Assembly: GCF_032854445.1 (NCBI RefSeq)
Contig: NC_088301.1
Coordinates: 18,779,808-18,843,807, forward strand
Direction: 5' to 3'
Length of the DNA: 64,000 bases
DNA from: Liolophura sinensis
Lineage: Eukaryota > Mollusca > Polyplacophora > Chitonida > Chitonidae
Numbering within the stretch: position 1 is the first letter of the stretch; each line of letters starts with the position of its first letter. A program made the position numbers and the translations under genes. Below are positions 60,440-64,000 of the stretch, piece by piece. Below the pieces are notes generated by a model. The model was not told where the DNA came from. It saw only the letters and a program-made list of their open reading frames with translations, and did no database searches.

Positions 60440-63400
60440 AATACAATATAACTGTATTAAATACTCGTTAAGTAAAATATACAGCTTCCGCGAGCTCTTA
60501 AGCTGAAAAACATAGACGTCATCCAAGATGTGTCAACATTTGTGCGAGTCGCTAAGGTTGATACCGGTAACATGTCTTTTTAACATTCTCTTACCTAGAA
60601 AAGACCTGCCGCTGTCTTGGCATAACCTACGCAGGCCTACTGCATGCTTTAACAGGTGAGTTCACAAGTACTTCTCGTAGTTTCATGCCTCAAAACATAA
60701 TCTCGCGTTACAGTCACAGTCGCTGTTGTGTATCAAGGGAGGTAATTCAGAGCAGGCCGACTCAAAAGGCATTTTTCCCATATGACATATTACGTCACAT
60801 ACTAGACGGTTAAATGATATTAATCCATAATGTAAATTCTCCTAAAGTTGACTCTCAAGAACCCGCTGATACTACAGGTGAAGTGTTATTTCAGGCAAAT
60901 GATATCTTTCATAAATCCTCTGCGTACACATATTAATAAATGGGAAATTAAAAATAAAAAAATAATTTTTGGCATTTTAAAGTCCGTGTTGGACTCATGC
61001 CGAGCGCGCCCGAAGACATCCACAATCTTATATGAGGTATACCTCATGTACACTCAAAAAATAATCTGTTAGTTTAAACAGAAAGCCTGTTGTCTGTGCG
61101 ATCATACTGTGTAAGATTCATTATTTTTTATCATACTGACCGAAGCAAACTTTATGTTGAATGATTAAAATATTTATGCTACATTTAACAAAATAATCAG
61201 CTGCAGTAACAGAAAACATTTTATAATCCATGGGCCATGCATAATATTGGTACATGTACCACCTGAGGTGGAAGGACCTAATTGGTACGAACATGTTTAT
61301 AGTGTCGATAGAAGTAAATCAAGGCATGATAGAATTTCTTCAATGGTAGCTTTATCACACATTTTGAGAAGATGGAAAATCACCCTGCACAAATTACAAA
61401 AAGCAAGAAAAACATCAACATATCGTGGACCCTAAGTTAACAATAGAACAAGGCCAGTTTAAAAGGGTGGTTTGGATTGTTTATGAAAGCAAAGAAAATT
61501 CAGCTGTCCACATTTTGTCATCTATTAGCTGAATATTCATTTGACCTGAACATTTTCACCTACGATTTGCAAGGTTTTCAGCTGAGTTTATCAGCAGTTT
61601 ACGCCCCTTATTACGGTGAGTTAAGGTAGATTAGCTCAGGTAAGTGAACGTTCGTGTCATTTCCTTACATGTGATCCACATGTCTGAAAACTACAATGTC
61701 AGTGCAAACCTTTTATCAGATTTTTTGCCTTTCAATCAAGAATACTGGTAATTGAAAGTACCGTCAAACACTAAGATTAAGGACTTAGTTCCGTAATACT
61801 CTTTGCGGAGGTTAAATGCTTACTTTGAGGTTGAAAGAAAAACCAGTATGAAGTGCATGCCGGACGAAATCCTTTTTTTACAAATTTTTACCGCCTGGTA
61901 AATTCCCTGTAAAGCGCTGGATACTTCATTTCTGACTATGTTATGAACAGTGAACAGCTTTTGCCGCGTGATAAATGCAGACTGCCAAACTACCACATTA
62001 AAATACATACTTGTACAGAGCCAGAAATGTCTTGACTGAATGGACTCTCAAACAAATTATTTGTTAATGCATATATCCTCGTTGATGAAGAAACTACTAT
62101 GCAAATGGAAGAGCCACGCATCATTCATTGTTTTGATGATGACTGTGAATCCTTCATATCGCGAGAAGATTAGGTTCATGGAACATCCTACGACGAGCGG
62201 TGGACATCAGGCAAAGGACTTGAACATGGACAAATGTAACGTGACTGCTAGTTCAGCGGCATTTTTACCACGGCAGAGACTTGACTGTACCATCCACAGG
62301 CGCTTGTGATTAACCTGTAACTATCACATTTAAAAGATTTTCTAGCGATATACCAACTACTCCCTGAATGTTCCGCTCAAAATGTGCCAAGCAGATGTCA
62401 GAATGTCCGCTTTTTAGAGATGAAATTGTGCGTGCACACTATCTATCACACTAGCACACTATTATCATACAGATGCAGATATTCTCTAATTGACAAAAAC
62501 AAATGGGCCTCCTATCGGGTTTGATTAGCTTGATGCAGATGGCAGCACACTTAGAGCAGCAACCCCCAAACTTGACGAAAGAATCTTTGCGCTACACAAG
62601 ACGGACCTCGATGCTGCAGTCGTGCATTGGAATCACTCTGGAGGGAGATAAGCCTTCCTCCAGAAACAGCGGCGTAAAGGCATAATCATTCATTCATTCC
62701 TGAAAACCTAAAATGGAAGCCCCTTCTTATTCGGAATGTTCTCCTTCTAAATCAAAAAGTGCTGCGCTTGACAGATTAATATCAACGTCAAAACGTCCAC
62801 AAACAATCATGTTTCACAATGAGTTGGATGAATCACTTCTCCTCTATCAAGACAGCATGACCTGACCTGAGTATGGCCTTCGGTAATTAAAGCCACCATG
62901 CGGTTCAGACATCAAATTAAGGAGCAAGATGTTAGTTGAACATCCAAGGTCATGAAAGACCTCTACTGTGTGTCATTTGGAGTTTACAAGTGATTTTTAG
63001 ACTTGAAGACAACAAATAATTGTAAATACAACCACGAAAGAATGTCCTAAAATGTATGAAAACGTAAATTTTATTTTCCCTGTTCTCTGGCTGCAAAGAT
63101 ATTTACCGAGGTAGTCCTTTTCGCCCCTGTAGCTCACCCCTCCTCCAACCCAGAGGGCTAAAATGTCATCTTTTATCAACAAATCTGGCATAAATTTTGA
63201 GAAGAATGGTTTGAAATACATGTAGTTAAGGAAGTATTCCTAAAGGTAAATACCCTGTGAGTTGACTGTTGATTCAAACAGCACTGTTATTGTATGACTG
63301 TTGGCAGTATATGAGTTAGCACACTAAAGAATTACCTGAACAGGTACGTTTATTAATGGGGACATAGTCTAAATACGATGACTTACTAGTGCAATACTTG

Positions 63401-64000
63401 TTATAGTTATAGTTATTCGTTATAGTTTATATAGTTCCCAGGTTATTACCAGTTGGTTGATTGGTTAAATTCTTTGGTGTTTAACATTGCATTCATAATT
63501 GTTTCGATCACCTCAAAACAATAAGCGATTCATAGATATAACACACTAGTTTTACTGTCGACATATCTATCCGGCTACCTCATTGGATCAACCTGCGCAT
63601 AATACATATAGCTGCTGCCTCACTGGAAAGCCATGCGGATAAAAAAAATGTAGCAGCTGCTTCAGTAGAAAGCCATGCTGCCATAGCCAAGATAACTGGA
63701 ATAAAGCCAATCCAGTCATCTCGTATAGTTTTATTACCCTCTGCCTCCCCCTCCCCAAACTTCCAAAAAAGAACACGCACATACACCACCTCACAAAAAA
63801 TGTAGGATGACACAGAAATAATTGTGGCAATATTATATTATTTAGTATGATGTTTTAACTCTCATCCCTATAACTGAATCTCCATTAGCAATTTTATACA
63901 CTTCATTTGACTCTACCTGTCAAAAACTTACCCTATGCTTATATTTAGTTCAGGAATAATCAAACAAATTCGTATTCTGTTTGGCAGGTGTAAACCACGT
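60440..64000. other. No gene recognised
   Basis: Single-copy sequence. Only short open frames (up to about 90 codons) without recognisable domains or splice-consistent conservation. A weak SINE-tail-like stretch ('gattggttaaattctttggt') occurs near 63460. Confidence 0.5.

Noticed and set aside
61247-61435. 62-codon frame (NWYEHVYSVDRSKSR)
   Set aside because: No recognised domain, no flanking conserved exons, stops close by in the same frame.

Overview
The window is metazoan nuclear DNA: spliced genes with GT-AG introns, AT-rich non-coding sequence, many tRNA-derived SINEs and many minisatellites. The protein families, the dispersed SINE ending in a 'gagtacggcgtaaaacacca' box, and abundant TACATGTACATG-type motifs suggest a lophotrochozoan, most likely a bivalve mollusc. 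That assignment is inference.

Region 1 (1-13.1 kb, + strand) carries the 3' half of RMC1 (C18orf8/Mic1), a subunit of the MON1-CCZ1-RMC1 guanine-exchange complex for Rab7. Eleven coding exons run from 258 to the stop at 13088. Its introns hold SINEs and three minisatellites. The outstanding feature is 7020-10560: a 69-nt coding exon with its splice donor and a 19-nt spacer is amplified about 40 times as an 88-bp array with no length change between copies. Region 2 (13.1-18.5 kb) is 3' flank with SINE fragments and a 52-bp minisatellite.

Region 3 (18.5-44.7 kb, - strand) contains an ELOVL2/5-type fatty-acid elongase twice. The two segments, 18515-31465 and 31666-44718, are nearly identical and are separated by exactly 200 N. 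Their homology runs up to both edges of the gap, as expected when two overlapping contigs or haplotypes were scaffolded without being merged. The second gene copy is therefore more likely an assembly false duplication than a true paralogue. The two copies differ by sparse substitutions and by the length of several minisatellites.

Region 4 (44.7-49.1 kb) looks like the long first intron, a candidate 5'-UTR exon and a CpG-containing promoter of the elongase, including a DR4-like nuclear-receptor motif. The elongase and RMC1 genes are convergent.

Region 5 (49.1-64 kb) has no recognisable host gene. It holds SINEs (two with target-site duplications here, a third at 18.2 kb), inverted repeats, a 4-kb satellite array (51.45-55.46 kb) and a 1.78-kb pogo/Tigger-like DNA transposon (58662-60437) with a truncated transposase, flanked by TA. 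The last 3.5 kb show nothing I can name.
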